This document shows, piece by piece, positions 1 to 9,465 of a DNA stretch of 64,000 bases (position 1 is the first letter of the stretch; the number at the start of each line of letters is the position of its first letter). The notes beneath the pieces are model-generated. The model had not been told where the DNA came from, ran no database searches, and saw nothing but the letters and a program-made list of their open reading frames with translations. Both the position numbers and the translations under genes were made by a program. The stretch covers positions 1 through 64,000 of the forward strand of contig NZ_DJHF01000009.1 in the NCBI RefSeq assembly GCF_002433005.1, in the 5' to 3' direction. The stretch is from Acetomicrobium sp. UBA5826. Lineage in GTDB: Bacteria > Synergistota > Synergistia > Synergistales > Acetomicrobiaceae.

Positions 1-184
1 GCCTTCGGGGATCGACGCAGGTAAAAACTACAACTCCAATTTGCAATATCGTATTTCTATATAAGTTTCGTTGTGATAATGGCAAAGAATTATAATTTAG
101 TGTATACAATATACTTTAAAAGTATACAAATACCCCCTTCTTATAATTTTTATATCAATTTATATCGTCTTAAACAAAAAATTA
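1..184. other. Left-edge AT-rich non-coding stretch
   Basis: No gene is visible. The stretch follows the 3' end of the first minus-strand gene. It contains the 12-mer GTATACAATATA at 102-113, a further GTATAC at 122-127, and ATATCAATTTATAT at 152-165. The first motif recurs upstream of the pucR-type gene and the third resembles a palindrome at 5502-5515, so these may be binding sites, although the DNA is AT-rich enough for chance matches. Confidence 0.4.
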
Positions 185-1327
185 TTATTTTATAAGTTTT
201 TCCACAGGAACATAGGGTTCATTATAACCAAAATACTCTGGACCGAATGCCTTTATGCCCATTTCTGTACGCATTTTCTCATCCGCTGGCACTACAACTA
301 TGCTTCCACGATATCCATACTTAACAATATCAGTCCTTATGGGCTCACCTGTTTCCGAGTCGAGAATAAGTATCAAATCAGGTGGGAGACACATAACTCG
401 CCCATCGATCTCCAGCCTAAGCCATTCGTTCTGAAAATCTACAAATGCCTTTGAACCAGAATAATCGTCTAGCCCTTCAAGCGTTAATCTACCCATTGAG
501 AAGCCTTTAGTCTTTTCAGCACCAAATTCCCTTGAAATGTCGACGATCTTTCCTTTAAATACCCTGAAGCCGCCTGTAATCTGCACTACATTTTCAATTG
601 GATCATCATGAAACTTCCGACATCGATAAACGACTTTTCCCAATTCCCAGCTTTTGGAAATGGAATTAAAGATAGCTGCTTTCTTAAGCTCTTTCCCCGT
701 CATGGGATAACCTGCAATCCACGAAATACCACCATATGCCATGGCCGCATTTCTTGTTATTCTTTCAGCCATAAGAGCATTTTCAGTATCAACAATTGTT
801 ATGGCACCTTTCTCGTTTGCTGCCGCCGTTGGTGATGGGGAAACGCCATGGGTATAAAAAGAGGTCATTTGAAGTTCCGGAAAAGCTCGCCCCATTCCGT
901 CGGCATCAATCACTGGGACTCCTACAACCCCTGCCACTGCCATGGGAACAGGCGTATTTACTCCCCCTGCTTCAGGAGGAATAATAGCTTTTACTTCCTC
1001 TTTAAGATACTTACGCAATCCATCAATGCCCCATAATACTTCCTTGCCATTAGGGGGCTTTTCGGTTAGCACTATCGGTGCCCCAAGACAACCGGCAATT
1101 ACTGCCAAAGCATCGTCTGGAAAGTCAAGTGGATCAATTATTACTATATCTTTTTGCTCTTTTAAGACATTTAATGCCCATAAAAAACCTATTTCAGGAT
1201 CACCTCCTCCTCCCGTCGCAAGAATGGAGGCACCAAGAGTTATTTCTCTCAAATCATCTTCGTTGATCACTTTATATGTTGTAACGCCCCACTCTTTTAA
1301 GATGTCATAAACATTCACCAATATCAC
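185..1327 (-). CDS. DUF917 (S-Me-THD) family protein, paralogue 1
   Basis: A 380-residue protein of the DUF917 family, which is regularly encoded beside hydantoinase/oxoprolinase genes; a related protein is the basis of the S-methyl-thiohydantoin desulfurase domain name. The glycine-rich ATGGGGDPEIG motif lies near residue 40 and a VIDADGMGRAFPELQM segment near 140, both shared with the paralogue at 2678-3844. The listed GTG start overlaps the stop of the upstream M24 gene by 4 bp (GTGA). A second GTG three codons later, at 1318, has better spacing to AGGAAGG and may be the true start. It is the last gene of a minus-strand operon. Substrate is unknown; a role in opening or processing a cyclic amide or thiohydantoin is inferred from context. 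Confidence 0.85.
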   Translation of the reverse strand: MILVNVYDILKEWGVTTYKVINEDDLREITLGASILATGGGGDPEIGFLWALNVLKEQKDIVIIDPLDFPDDALAVIAGCLGAPIVLTEKPPNGKEVLWGIDGLRKYLKEEVKAIIPPEAGGVNTPVPMAVAGVVGVPVIDADGMGRAFPELQMTSFYTHGVSPSPTAAANEKGAITIVDTENALMAERITRNAAMAYGGISWIAGYPMTGKELKKAAIFNSISKSWELGKVVYRCRKFHDDPIENVVQITGGFRVFKGKIVDISREFGAEKTKGFSMGRLTLEGLDDYSGSKAFVDFQNEWLRLEIDGRVMCLPPDLILILDSETGEPIRTDIVKYGYRGSIVVVPADEKMRTEMGIKAFGPEYFGYNEPYVPVEKLIK

Positions 1328-2421
1328 CTTCCTATATCTATCAAATCCCGCGGTGTACCCGTTAAAAGGCTAAAACCATCTTCTGTTATAAGCACCATGT
1401 CTTCAATGCGAGCAGCTCCAATACCTTCCACATAAATACCAGGTTCAACGGTAACCACCATACCCGGTTCTAAAACCACCTCAAAATCCTCGTCTAGTAT
1501 TGGCATCTCATGAATGCTAAGTCCTAAGCCGTGGCCCGTAAGGTGAGGAAAATGTTTCCCATACCCATTCTGAGCAATATATTCTCTCGCTACTTTATCT
1601 ACATCTCCTCCTGAAACGCCGGGTTTTATCGCGGCTACAGTTCTCTTTTGAGCCTCATATGCTATCTTAAATAACTCCTTTTGCTCATCTGAAAGCCCGC
1701 CCAGCGAAAATGTTCTAGTTATATCGGAGCAGTAGCCGTCAAGAATGCACCCCATGTCGAAAAGAATCATTTCCCCTCTCTTCAATTCTTTTTTTGAGGA
1801 AAACCTCTGAGGAAGCCAAGCATTTTCGCCAGACATCACGAAAGGCTCAAAGGAAGGTCCTTCCGCACCTTCCTTCATCATTACGTTTAACGCAATTGCT
1901 GATACCTCGTATTCTCGCATTCCATCTTTTACACTTTCTAAAGCCTTTGTCATTGCTTCATCTGCAATTTTTGCGCTTGCTCTTATAAGCTCAACTTCTT
2001 CTTTAGTTTTAATACTTCTTAGAGTTGACAAGTCGCTATCGATATTTACTAATATTGCATTGGTAACCTCTTTTATTAAGTTTTCCCCTTCAATTGATAT
2101 TGCGGGAAATTCTACGCCAATTTGGCGTGTCATGTTATCTGAAAGGACTTTTTTAAGGGGTGCCAAGTAATTCGGATTATCTTCCGGAAATTGCCTTACA
2201 TCCCTTATCCAACAATCCTTTTTTACTCTTTTATAGTCAAGCGTTGGCACAAGGAAGACAATATTTCCTCTTTCAGAAACAAAAAGTATAGAAAAAGATG
2301 TAGTATTAAATCTTATGCCAGTGAAATATCTTGTATTAGATCTACTCGTTAAAATAGCAGCATCTAAGCCTTTTTTCCTTAGTAATCTAATAAGCTTATC
2401 AATTCTTTTCTCGAAATTCAT
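1324..2421 (-). CDS. M24-family Xaa-Pro aminopeptidase-like hydrolase
   Basis: A 365-residue protein with a creatinase-type N-terminal domain (about 1-130) and a pita-bread M24 catalytic domain (about 135-360). All five expected dimetal ligands are visible: Asp222 and Asp233 in FDMGCILDGYCSDITRTF, His297 in TGHGLG, Glu326 in VEPGIY and Glu340 in AARIED. It is probably cytosolic, since no signal peptide is seen. The family cleaves Xaa-Pro peptides, but close relatives act on creatine or other small amides. Its place between two DUF917 genes suggests it removes or processes a product of cyclic-amide opening. It begins immediately after the stop codon of the upstream small gene. Confidence 0.88.
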   Translation of the reverse strand: MNFEKRIDKLIRLLRKKGLDAAILTSRSNTRYFTGIRFNTTSFSILFVSERGNIVFLVPTLDYKRVKKDCWIRDVRQFPEDNPNYLAPLKKVLSDNMTRQIGVEFPAISIEGENLIKEVTNAILVNIDSDLSTLRSIKTKEEVELIRASAKIADEAMTKALESVKDGMREYEVSAIALNVMMKEGAEGPSFEPFVMSGENAWLPQRFSSKKELKRGEMILFDMGCILDGYCSDITRTFSLGGLSDEQKELFKIAYEAQKRTVAAIKPGVSGGDVDKVAREYIAQNGYGKHFPHLTGHGLGLSIHEMPILDEDFEVVLEPGMVVTVEPGIYVEGIGAARIEDMVLITEDGFSLLTGTPRDLIDIGR

Positions 2422-2673
2422 TTATATCCCTTCTAATTCATTTTCTTTTTCCGGATTAAGCATGTATATTTTTTTAGGTACCCTGGATTCCAGGCTAGAG
2501 TCCGAGGGTGCTGTAAGTTCTATCAATATCATATTGTCCGTTAAATGCTTCAGGGACTTATCAAAGTCAGGCAATTTACCTATCGCTTCAATTATTGTTT
2601 TTTCTTCACTATAAGGGTTATCTTTTAAGAAGCTTATTATAGCTTTCTCTGTCTCGCTCAATTTATAAGTCAC
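2422..2673 (-). CDS. Small winged-helix-like protein of unknown function
   Basis: An 83-residue protein whose first 50 residues (LSETEKAIISFLKDN onward, with a second helix-rich block ending KSLKHLTDN) look like a small winged helix-turn-helix, followed by a short charged tail. No named family is recognised. It sits between a DUF917 gene and the M24 gene with 4 bp upstream and 0 bp downstream spacing, so it is translated as part of the operon. It could be a local regulator or a small accessory subunit; the sequence alone does not decide. Confidence 0.6.
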   Translation of the reverse strand: MTYKLSETEKAIISFLKDNPYSEEKTIIEAIGKLPDFDKSLKHLTDNMILIELTAPSDSSLESRVPKKIYMLNPEKENELEGI

Positions 2674-2677
2674 TTCT

Positions 2678-3844
2678 TTACACCTCCCTATTAAGCTCTT
2701 CTACAGGCACATAATCACTTTTATAACCGAAATATTTTGGGCCAAAAAGCTCTATGCCTTTGGGTGACCTCATTCTTTCATGGGCAGGGATAAGTATAAT
2801 AGTTCCTCTATAGCCATATTTCATAATATCGGTACGAATAGGCTCGCCAGTCTCAGGATCAACGATAGCGATTAAATCGGGCGGAAGACACCTTGTTGTG
2901 CCATCAATTTTTAATATCAACCATTCGTTTTGAAAATCTATCTCAGCAATCCTTCCTTTATAGTCCTCTAAACCCTCCATCTTCACCTTGCCGAGGCTAA
3001 AGCCCTTCGATGACTCACCTCCAAATTCGCGGGAAATATCAACAATTTTTCCTTTAAATACCTTGATACCAATAACATTTCGAGTCGCCTTAAGACTCTT
3101 TAACATTTCCTCTACTGGATCAAGATGCTTCGCCCTTGCTCTATAAACAGCTTTCCCTAACTCCCAGGCAATACTTTGTGAGTTTAAAATAGAAGCCTCT
3201 TTGACTTGTTTTCCAGTCATGGGATAAGTGGCAATCCAAGAAATTCCACCATAAGCCATAGCAACTCTACGAGCTATGTTTTCGGCCATTCTATTGTCAT
3301 CCTTTGTATCTATAACAGTAACGTTTCCCCTATCGTCGCATGAAACTGTAGGTGAAGCATTTACGCCAAAGGTAACCCATGAGGTCATTTGGAGCTCCGG
3401 GAAAGCTCGATTCATACCATCTACATCTATTACAGGAACACCAAATTCCCCTGCAGCAGCATAAGCTAAAGTAGAATTAACCCCTCCACATTCTATTGGA
3501 ATGGTCGCCTGTAGGTTCTTTCCTATGTATCGTTCCAAATTGCTTATAGCATTGCTTAGCACCTCATGAGATGGGGGTTTTTCAGTAAGCACTACTGGAG
3601 CACCCAAAGTAGCCGGACTGGCCACCAAAATATCATCTGGTATATCCATAGGATCTATCATGACTATTGTCTTGCCTTCGTCAAGGACCTTATATGCCCA
3701 AAGGAGACCAATTTCAGGATCTCCACCACCTCCAGTTGCAAGTATGGAAGCACCAAGAGTTATTTCTTTAACAGCTTCTTTATCTATAATTTTGTAATTA
3801 TTTATGCCCCATTTTTTAAGTGTCTCAAAAAGCTTATCTGACAT
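2678..3844 (-). CDS. DUF917 (S-Me-THD) family protein, paralogue 2
   Basis: A 388-residue DUF917 protein, clearly the closest paralogue of the one at 185-1327 (shared ITLGASILATGGGGDPEIG near residue 30-48, VIDVDGMNRAFPELQM, AMAYGGISWIATYPMTGK and GEPIRTDIMKYGYRG blocks). It follows the short hydantoinase-A gene by 17 bp and precedes the small winged-helix gene, in the order HyuA-like, DUF917, small protein, M24, DUF917. Two members of one subfamily in a single operon may form a heteromer or act on different substrates; this is inference. Cytosolic, with no membrane segment. Confidence 0.86.
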   Translation of the reverse strand: MSDKLFETLKKWGINNYKIIDKEAVKEITLGASILATGGGGDPEIGLLWAYKVLDEGKTIVMIDPMDIPDDILVASPATLGAPVVLTEKPPSHEVLSNAISNLERYIGKNLQATIPIECGGVNSTLAYAAAGEFGVPVIDVDGMNRAFPELQMTSWVTFGVNASPTVSCDDRGNVTVIDTKDDNRMAENIARRVAMAYGGISWIATYPMTGKQVKEASILNSQSIAWELGKAVYRARAKHLDPVEEMLKSLKATRNVIGIKVFKGKIVDISREFGGESSKGFSLGKVKMEGLEDYKGRIAEIDFQNEWLILKIDGTTRCLPPDLIAIVDPETGEPIRTDIMKYGYRGTIILIPAHERMRSPKGIELFGPKYFGYKSDYVPVEELNREV

Positions 3845-3861
3845 ATCTATGTCTCCCTTCT

Positions 3862-5460
3862 TTATTCGAAAATTTTCCCCTTAACTCTGACGCGTACCTT
3901 TTCGCGCTTTCCAGGCATATAGGCAAAGGGGATTTCTTCGATATCAAGTATTTCAACACTATGCCTAATTGCCCCCGCCTTTTGAGCTTCGTCTTTTGCC
4001 TTTTCAATAACTTTATTTATAGCCTCATTCCTATCTTCAATTTCAAGATCAGCTACCCCCTCGGCGTATGCGCCAATTTCAGCAATAGTAGTACCTATGG
4101 CTCCACATACTTCAAAATGGGGCGGCAATATTACTTCCGAGATTCCCTCAAGACCTTCTCGAGGCACCACAAGAGCACCTCCACCAAGAAAAATGGCCTT
4201 TATATCACCAGCTACAGTCTTCATCTGGTCAACAGCGACTTCCAGCCTCTTTTTTATTGCTTCATATGCTGCATCAATAATCTTCTTATCTAGCTTCTTA
4301 ACGTTCTCTATGTATGGCGCAAAATCAGATTCAAATACATCAAGTTTCTGATTAACTAGACCCTTTGCAACAGCTACATCATGAGTTGTAATAATAGGAC
4401 CTCCAAATGATTTAGCTAACTTTACTAAGTTATATCCAACACTCTCAGGCCCTAGGCCAATTACATCTTGGCTCCTTGTTTTTACAATAGTTCCTCCACC
4501 TAGGGCTATTGACATGAGGTCAGGGCAGCGAATGTTTGTCTTGACTCCTCCAATCGTGACAGTAACGGAGGACTCTCTCGGGAAGCCGTTAACTATAAAT
4601 GCAACATCCGTAGAAGTACCTCCAATATCTACAATTACACCATTGTCAATCCCCGAGAGGTAAACGGCACCTCGCACGCTGGCTGCAGGTCCTGAAGCTA
4701 CAGTAAAAATTGGGTAGTTAACCGCATAATCTGCCGACATAATGGTTCCATCATTCTGTACTATAAACAATGGCGCATTTATGTCACGCTCTTTGACTGC
4801 TGTTTTTAATGCATCTATGGCTTTTCTCATCACCGTTATTACAGAAGCGTTTAAGATTGTTGAGTTTTCCCTTTCTAATAATGATATAGAAGCAATATGA
4901 TTTGATAATGTAATTGGAATATTGTCGCCTAATTCTTGTCGTATTATTTCAGCAGTTCTTTCCTCCTGGTCTGGGATTATTGGAGAAAACACCCCGGTAA
5001 TAGCGATAGAGTCTACTTTTCCCGCTATTTTTTTACATGCATTTTTTATAGCATCTTCATCGAGCGGAGCGATATCTCTTCCATCGTACTCTTTCCCCCC
5101 TCGGATTATAAATATGTTTTCTTCGCCTCCAATAGCTATTTTTAAATCGTTAGGCCACCCAGTTAGAGGGGGAATAGCAGTCGTAGCAGGTGCCCCCAAT
5201 CTAAAAATCCCTACCTTGTTCAAGTTTCTTCTTTCTATTATTGCGTTGGTAGTATGGGTTGTTCCAAGTGATACAAGTGCAATTTCAGCAACTTCGGCTT
5301 TATTAGTATTTAAAAGAATATCTAAAGCATGTATAATTCCTGATGTAACATCTTCGCTAGTGAGAGCTTTTGCCTTAGCAAGAACGTCCTTACCCCTTAA
5401 CATAACACCGTCCGTAAAAGTTCCTCCTACATCAAATCCAATTCTAACATCTTTTCCCAT
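3862..5460 (-). CDS. Short HyuA-type hydantoinase/oxoprolinase subunit
   Basis: A 532-residue member of the ATP-dependent hydantoinase/5-oxoprolinase A family. The N-terminal phosphate loop GFDVGGTFTDGVML (residue about 7-20) and the second actin-fold loop VIVDIGGTSTDVAF (about 275) are present, as are GTTHTTNAIIERR and the SIALGGGTIV block. Unlike the 682-residue HyuA at 9466-11514 it lacks the C-terminal domain and has no HyuB partner directly beside it. Such short forms occur next to DUF917 genes, suggesting that the DUF917 protein replaces HyuB or acts with this kinase-like subunit; that pairing is inference. Confidence 0.85.
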   Translation of the reverse strand: MGKDVRIGFDVGGTFTDGVMLRGKDVLAKAKALTSEDVTSGIIHALDILLNTNKAEVAEIALVSLGTTHTTNAIIERRNLNKVGIFRLGAPATTAIPPLTGWPNDLKIAIGGEENIFIIRGGKEYDGRDIAPLDEDAIKNACKKIAGKVDSIAITGVFSPIIPDQEERTAEIIRQELGDNIPITLSNHIASISLLERENSTILNASVITVMRKAIDALKTAVKERDINAPLFIVQNDGTIMSADYAVNYPIFTVASGPAASVRGAVYLSGIDNGVIVDIGGTSTDVAFIVNGFPRESSVTVTIGGVKTNIRCPDLMSIALGGGTIVKTRSQDVIGLGPESVGYNLVKLAKSFGGPIITTHDVAVAKGLVNQKLDVFESDFAPYIENVKKLDKKIIDAAYEAIKKRLEVAVDQMKTVAGDIKAIFLGGGALVVPREGLEGISEVILPPHFEVCGAIGTTIAEIGAYAEGVADLEIEDRNEAINKVIEKAKDEAQKAGAIRHSVEILDIEEIPFAYMPGKREKVRVRVKGKIFE

Positions 5461-5501
5461 AAGACTTCCTCCTATCGCAATATGCTATAGATTGACATTA
5501 T

Positions 5502-5515
5502 ATATCAATTGATAT
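5502..5515. promoter_or_regulatory. 14-bp palindrome upstream of the short hyuA gene
   Basis: ATATCAATTGATAT is a perfect palindrome 42 bp upstream of the short hyuA start and 29 bp past the permease stop. A near copy (ATATCAATTTATAT) lies at 152-165. It is a candidate operator; no regulator is assigned. Confidence 0.35.
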
Positions 5516-5543
5516 TTATAATTCTCGAAATAAACTATTTAAA

Positions 5544-6830
5544 TTATTTTTTAATATATATATTTGATATATAATAATAAATTAAAGAGCTAAGTAGCAA
5601 TCCAGTGAGTGCTGGTATAAATATAGTATCAAAATATGCTATTATTCCACCTATCACTATTGAAATAATCCCAGGCAAATAAATACTTTCAGATTTAGGT
5701 TTAAATTTCCTATGTGAGACGAAATAGTACTCAGTAATTATCACACCTGCAATTGGTGGTATTAAAACTGCTATCAATCCAAGAAATGATAAAAAATAAC
5801 TAACAATACCTGTTATGGCAAGCACACTTCCAATAATAGCAGATAGTAATGTATAAAATACCCTGCTCCCTCCAAATAGTTTTTTTAAGGCCAGACCTGA
5901 GCTATAAGCTGCAGTAATACAGGTAGTCCACTGAAGCATAAATATTAATATTAATGCTAAACCTGGCATTCCTAACTTAACCATAACATCAACTATATTC
6001 CATGTCTGTTCTACTCCTAGCTTTGCTGAAGATAGTGCCATTACCATGCCACCTATTCCTAACAGTATCGAAGCTGGGAATAAACCGAATAAACCCGCAA
6101 AGAAAATGTCGCGATTTTCGTTTTTTATCCATCTTGTATAATCTGCAACAAAACAACATCCTACTATTAACGCCCCTATTTGAATATTAACCCCCCACAT
6201 CAAACTTAAATTCTCAGCCGGCACAAAAGAAAGTATTGCCTCTAATCCTGCAACTGAAAGACCCAACTTGACCCCATAAACAATAATTGTTGCCATAACT
6301 GGAATACCAATCCAATTAATCCATGCCATTGAAGTAATACCTATCATAGGAGGGATGGCAAATAATATCCCAAAAAGTAACGTTAATATCCCGATACCAA
6401 TTTTGCCCCCTGGTATGGCAACAACAGAAGCTAAAGCTTTAACAGCAATTTCCGTCTCAATACCATACCATGCAATAGATGGTAATGCTGTTACAACTAA
6501 AGCCGTCGCTAGTTTGCTTCCAAAAGTTCCAAATGCGCATTCACCTAAAAGATATGTATTTAATCCAACCTCAGCTCCCATTTTCCCCAAAGGAAAGAAA
6601 AAAAGAACGAACAGTATAGCCAGTCCGGCAACCATAGCCATAATAGAATTTACAAATGACAAACCATGCATAAGGCCCCCTGCCGTCATGCACACAACAA
6701 TAACAGCTGTCATTCCAAAATAAACGCTACCCACATAAAACCAATGCCTCCGCTTATTTGAAGGAATAACTTTCTCTGCGTATTCCTCTTCAACTCGCAC
6801 CATGGATTCTCCTTTTTTGACCTCACCCAT
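5544..6830 (-). CDS. NCS1-type (cytosine/purine/hydantoin) permease
   Basis: A 428-residue integral membrane protein with about 12 hydrophobic segments, resembling the cytosine permease/NCS1 family (purine, pyrimidine, allantoin and hydantoin transporters, Na+ or H+ coupled). The N-terminal segment KRRHWFYVGSVYFGM leading into the first helix is typical of CodB-like members. GAGAGGTAGATAGGG provides a Shine-Dalgarno region before the ATG. It lies within the hydantoinase island, after a racemase gene and a strong hairpin, and probably imports the cyclic amide used by the neighbouring enzymes. A second family member is at 13832-15121. Confidence 0.85.
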   Translation of the reverse strand: MGEVKKGESMVRVEEEYAEKVIPSNKRRHWFYVGSVYFGMTAVIVVCMTAGGLMHGLSFVNSIMAMVAGLAILFVLFFFPLGKMGAEVGLNTYLLGECAFGTFGSKLATALVVTALPSIAWYGIETEIAVKALASVVAIPGGKIGIGILTLLFGILFAIPPMIGITSMAWINWIGIPVMATIIVYGVKLGLSVAGLEAILSFVPAENLSLMWGVNIQIGALIVGCCFVADYTRWIKNENRDIFFAGLFGLFPASILLGIGGMVMALSSAKLGVEQTWNIVDVMVKLGMPGLALILIFMLQWTTCITAAYSSGLALKKLFGGSRVFYTLLSAIIGSVLAITGIVSYFLSFLGLIAVLIPPIAGVIITEYYFVSHRKFKPKSESIYLPGIISIVIGGIIAYFDTIFIPALTGLLLSSLIYYYISNIYIKK

Positions 6831-6866
6831 CCCTATCTACCTCTCTTATCCTTAATTGGCAATGAC

Positions 6867-6909
6867 CTACCTCTACTCCATGGATAAACTTTCCATGGAG
6901 TAGAGGTAG
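6867..6909. other. 18-bp perfect hairpin between racemase and permease genes
   Basis: Positions 6867-6884 and 6892-6909 are exact inverted copies of 18 bp with a 7-nt loop. On the minus strand it follows the racemase stop codon. No U-tract follows, so it is more likely an mRNA-stabilising or processing hairpin than a strong intrinsic terminator. Confidence 0.7.
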
Positions 6910-6923
6910 TTACGCAAAACGGC

Positions 6924-7706
6924 TTATTTTAACCATAAGCCCTCTACACCGTATTGTCCTTCGATATCAAATCTTCTTATTTCATCCAGGGGTGGTGTTT
7001 CATAACCGCCTTTCTTGCCTACTTTCCATCCAAATTTGTCACGAACCTCAACCAACATCTCAGCATGTTTAATGGGAGCTAAAATAACGTCGATTACAGG
7101 AACTCCAACAATCTCCTGCAACTCTCGATAAAATCCGAATTGCATTGTACATCCCAAAACTAGGCATTCTGCTCCGTCATTATCTACCGCTTCTTTTGCT
7201 TCTTGTATAAGACGATCTCTCGTCCTGTTTTCATCTGCATGAAAATCGAGCACTCCAAGACCCAAAATCCTAAAAGAGGCAAGTTTTTCTCCAAAACCAT
7301 ATTTGAACACATTTTCTTTCATGACCGGAACCCATTTTCTTCTACCTACGATCACAGAAAAGCTATTGCCTAAACTAGAGGCTATAATTAAAGACGATTC
7401 AGCAGGAGCTGTGACCACCATCTGATCGCATATCTCTCTTGCTTCCCTTAAAAAAGGATCATAGAAGCAACCTATCACTGCAGCATCATAACCATCTTTT
7501 TCAGCCTTTTTGATCATATGAAGCATATCTACTCCTATTAACGCCTCATAGTAATGGTACTCTAGGTGCAATGGCCCCCTTCCAAGTGAAGCCACATCGA
7601 TGTCTACAGATTCATCTACGGCAGATTTAATGTAATCTCGCATATATTCTTCGCCCTCTACTTCTTTCACTGGGTTAATAAAAAGTATCCTTTTGTTTTT
7701 ACTCAT
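6924..7706 (-). CDS. Asp/Glu/hydantoin racemase family protein
   Basis: A 260-residue protein of the Asp/Glu/hydantoin racemase superfamily, with the two expected catalytic Cys motifs: Cys80 in VIGCFYDP and Cys186 in VLGCTMQF. Members racemise 5-substituted hydantoins or amino acids by two-base chemistry, and others act as maleate isomerase or allantoin racemase. It is 17 bp downstream of hyuB, in line with an operon hyuA-hyuB-racemase that converts both enantiomers of a hydantoin-like substrate. It is longer than the paralogues at 16018 and 16781 and diverged from them. Confidence 0.86.
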   Translation of the reverse strand: MSKNKRILFINPVKEVEGEEYMRDYIKSAVDESVDIDVASLGRGPLHLEYHYYEALIGVDMLHMIKKAEKDGYDAAVIGCFYDPFLREAREICDQMVVTAPAESSLIIASSLGNSFSVIVGRRKWVPVMKENVFKYGFGEKLASFRILGLGVLDFHADENRTRDRLIQEAKEAVDNDGAECLVLGCTMQFGFYRELQEIVGVPVIDVILAPIKHAEMLVEVRDKFGWKVGKKGGYETPPLDEIRRFDIEGQYGVEGLWLK

Positions 7707-7723
7707 AACAGACCCTCTCCTTT

Positions 7724-9463
7724 TTATTTGTTATTTCTAAGATTATTTGTATTTTCAATATCTAAATATATATTCTCAGATTTCAATTTTATATCAACTT
7801 TATATATTTCATTTGCTTCTTTTATTGTTATATACTCATTTTCAACATCTTCAAGGACCATTTTAGGATCACGACTTAAAGGATCTCCGTAACCACCACC
7901 TCCTCCTGTTATAAATCTTATGAGATCTCCATTTCCTAAGGGATAATTGGAAAAAGTGGCCCTTTCAATCATTTTACCATCACTATGATACACTTGAACC
8001 TTGTTGTTAGAACCTTCATTTCCACCCTTTAAGCCCCATGGTTTATAGCGATATCGACTCGCGATAGTAGTCAACTCAGCGTTTGAATTACAAATCCTAT
8101 AATCGCGTACTAAGCCATAACCTCCCCTATATTCACCTGCTCCTGATTGCAAATTGAACGAGTATTGCTCAACTACGATAGGATATTTATGTTCTGCAAC
8201 TTCTGCGGGGATGATATATGTCTCTCCATCATCTATGGCTACTAATCCGCTTTCTCCGTCCTTATCAAAACCAGCTCCCCACCCACCAGCTTGTGGTTCG
8301 CATAAAACAAAAGGCTCTTTTGTCTTATCATCAATACCCCCCACTATTGTGCCCACTATGGACAAAAAGTGGCCCGCCGTTACCCTTTCTGGCACACATT
8401 CTGCTACTGCTTTTACTACGAGGTCTACCAAATGAGAGAATGCTTCCCAGTTACACGATACTGGATATGGTCTTACTGCAGAAAAGATAGTCCCATCTGG
8501 AACGATAACTTTCAAGGGACTATAAAATCCCTCGTTGCCCTCTGTGTCAGCATGTGGACAAACCAACGCCCTATAGACCACCCTTGCTGCACCCAAGGCA
8601 CCATATCGAGAACAATTAATTGGGGCGGGAACCTGATCTCCAGAACCCGTTAAGTCGATTGTAAACGAGTCATCAGTGATAGTTACTTTCGCTTTTATAT
8701 AGACATCATCAATATCATTAGCTTCGGTGTCTATATATCCTTCAGCCTCAAAAGTCCCGTGCGGCAACTTCTCTAATTCCTGCAGAGCTAATTTTTTCCC
8801 GTTATCTAGCATCTGTTTAATGGCCATTTCAATCGCATCCGAACCATAACGAGAGCACAACTCAAGCACCCTTTTTTCTGCTACTCTTAAAGCAGCCGTT
8901 TGAGCATATAGGTCGCCGACCGTCATACTTGGCGTTCTCACGTTAGCCTCGATCATATCTCTAATTGCAACATTAAGCTTACCCTGCTCATATGCCTTAA
9001 TGATTGGAAACTGCAACCCTTCTTGATATATCTCAGTTGCATTAGTAGACCAACTGCCGAGCGATTTGCCGCCTATCTCGTTCCAATGCCCTTTATTTGC
9101 AGCAAAAGCTATTATCTTATCGCCATAAAAAATGGGCATAATAGCTGAAACATCACAAAGATGTGTACCACTGCCCGTATAGGGGTCATTGGTCAAAATG
9201 ATATCCCCGGGCTTCAAATTCTCCTTTCCAATTTTTTTTAAGACAGATTTAACTGAATAAGTAATTGTAGCCAAAAACCCGGTAACGCCATTGGCTTGGG
9301 CAATAAGATTGCCCTCCGCGTCAGTTAGCCCCGTAGCAAAATCAAGCACTTCGTAAATGATCGTACTTTGGCTTGTGCGAGCCCAACTCAAAAACATTTC
9401 ATCTGCGGCTGCTACCAGGCCATCGGCAACATTCTCTAGGGTAAATCGATCAACGCCAGCCAT
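7724..9463 (-). CDS. hyuB: Hydantoinase B/oxoprolinase family subunit
   Basis: A 579-residue HyuB-family protein (N-methylhydantoinase B/acetone carboxylase alpha-like family). Diagnostic blocks are ILTNDPYTGSGTHLCDVS (about residue 90), GHWNEIGGKSLGSWS, DLTGSGDQVPAPINC and the C-terminal FITGGGGGYGDPLSRDP. It works with HyuA in ATP-dependent opening of a cyclic amide. It starts 2 bp after the hyuA stop codon, so translation is coupled. Length is normal for the family. Confidence 0.92.
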   Translation of the reverse strand: MAGVDRFTLENVADGLVAAADEMFLSWARTSQSTIIYEVLDFATGLTDAEGNLIAQANGVTGFLATITYSVKSVLKKIGKENLKPGDIILTNDPYTGSGTHLCDVSAIMPIFYGDKIIAFAANKGHWNEIGGKSLGSWSTNATEIYQEGLQFPIIKAYEQGKLNVAIRDMIEANVRTPSMTVGDLYAQTAALRVAEKRVLELCSRYGSDAIEMAIKQMLDNGKKLALQELEKLPHGTFEAEGYIDTEANDIDDVYIKAKVTITDDSFTIDLTGSGDQVPAPINCSRYGALGAARVVYRALVCPHADTEGNEGFYSPLKVIVPDGTIFSAVRPYPVSCNWEAFSHLVDLVVKAVAECVPERVTAGHFLSIVGTIVGGIDDKTKEPFVLCEPQAGGWGAGFDKDGESGLVAIDDGETYIIPAEVAEHKYPIVVEQYSFNLQSGAGEYRGGYGLVRDYRICNSNAELTTIASRYRYKPWGLKGGNEGSNNKVQVYHSDGKMIERATFSNYPLGNGDLIRFITGGGGGYGDPLSRDPKMVLEDVENEYITIKEANEIYKVDIKLKSENIYLDIENTNNLRNNK

Positions 9464-9465
9464 CC

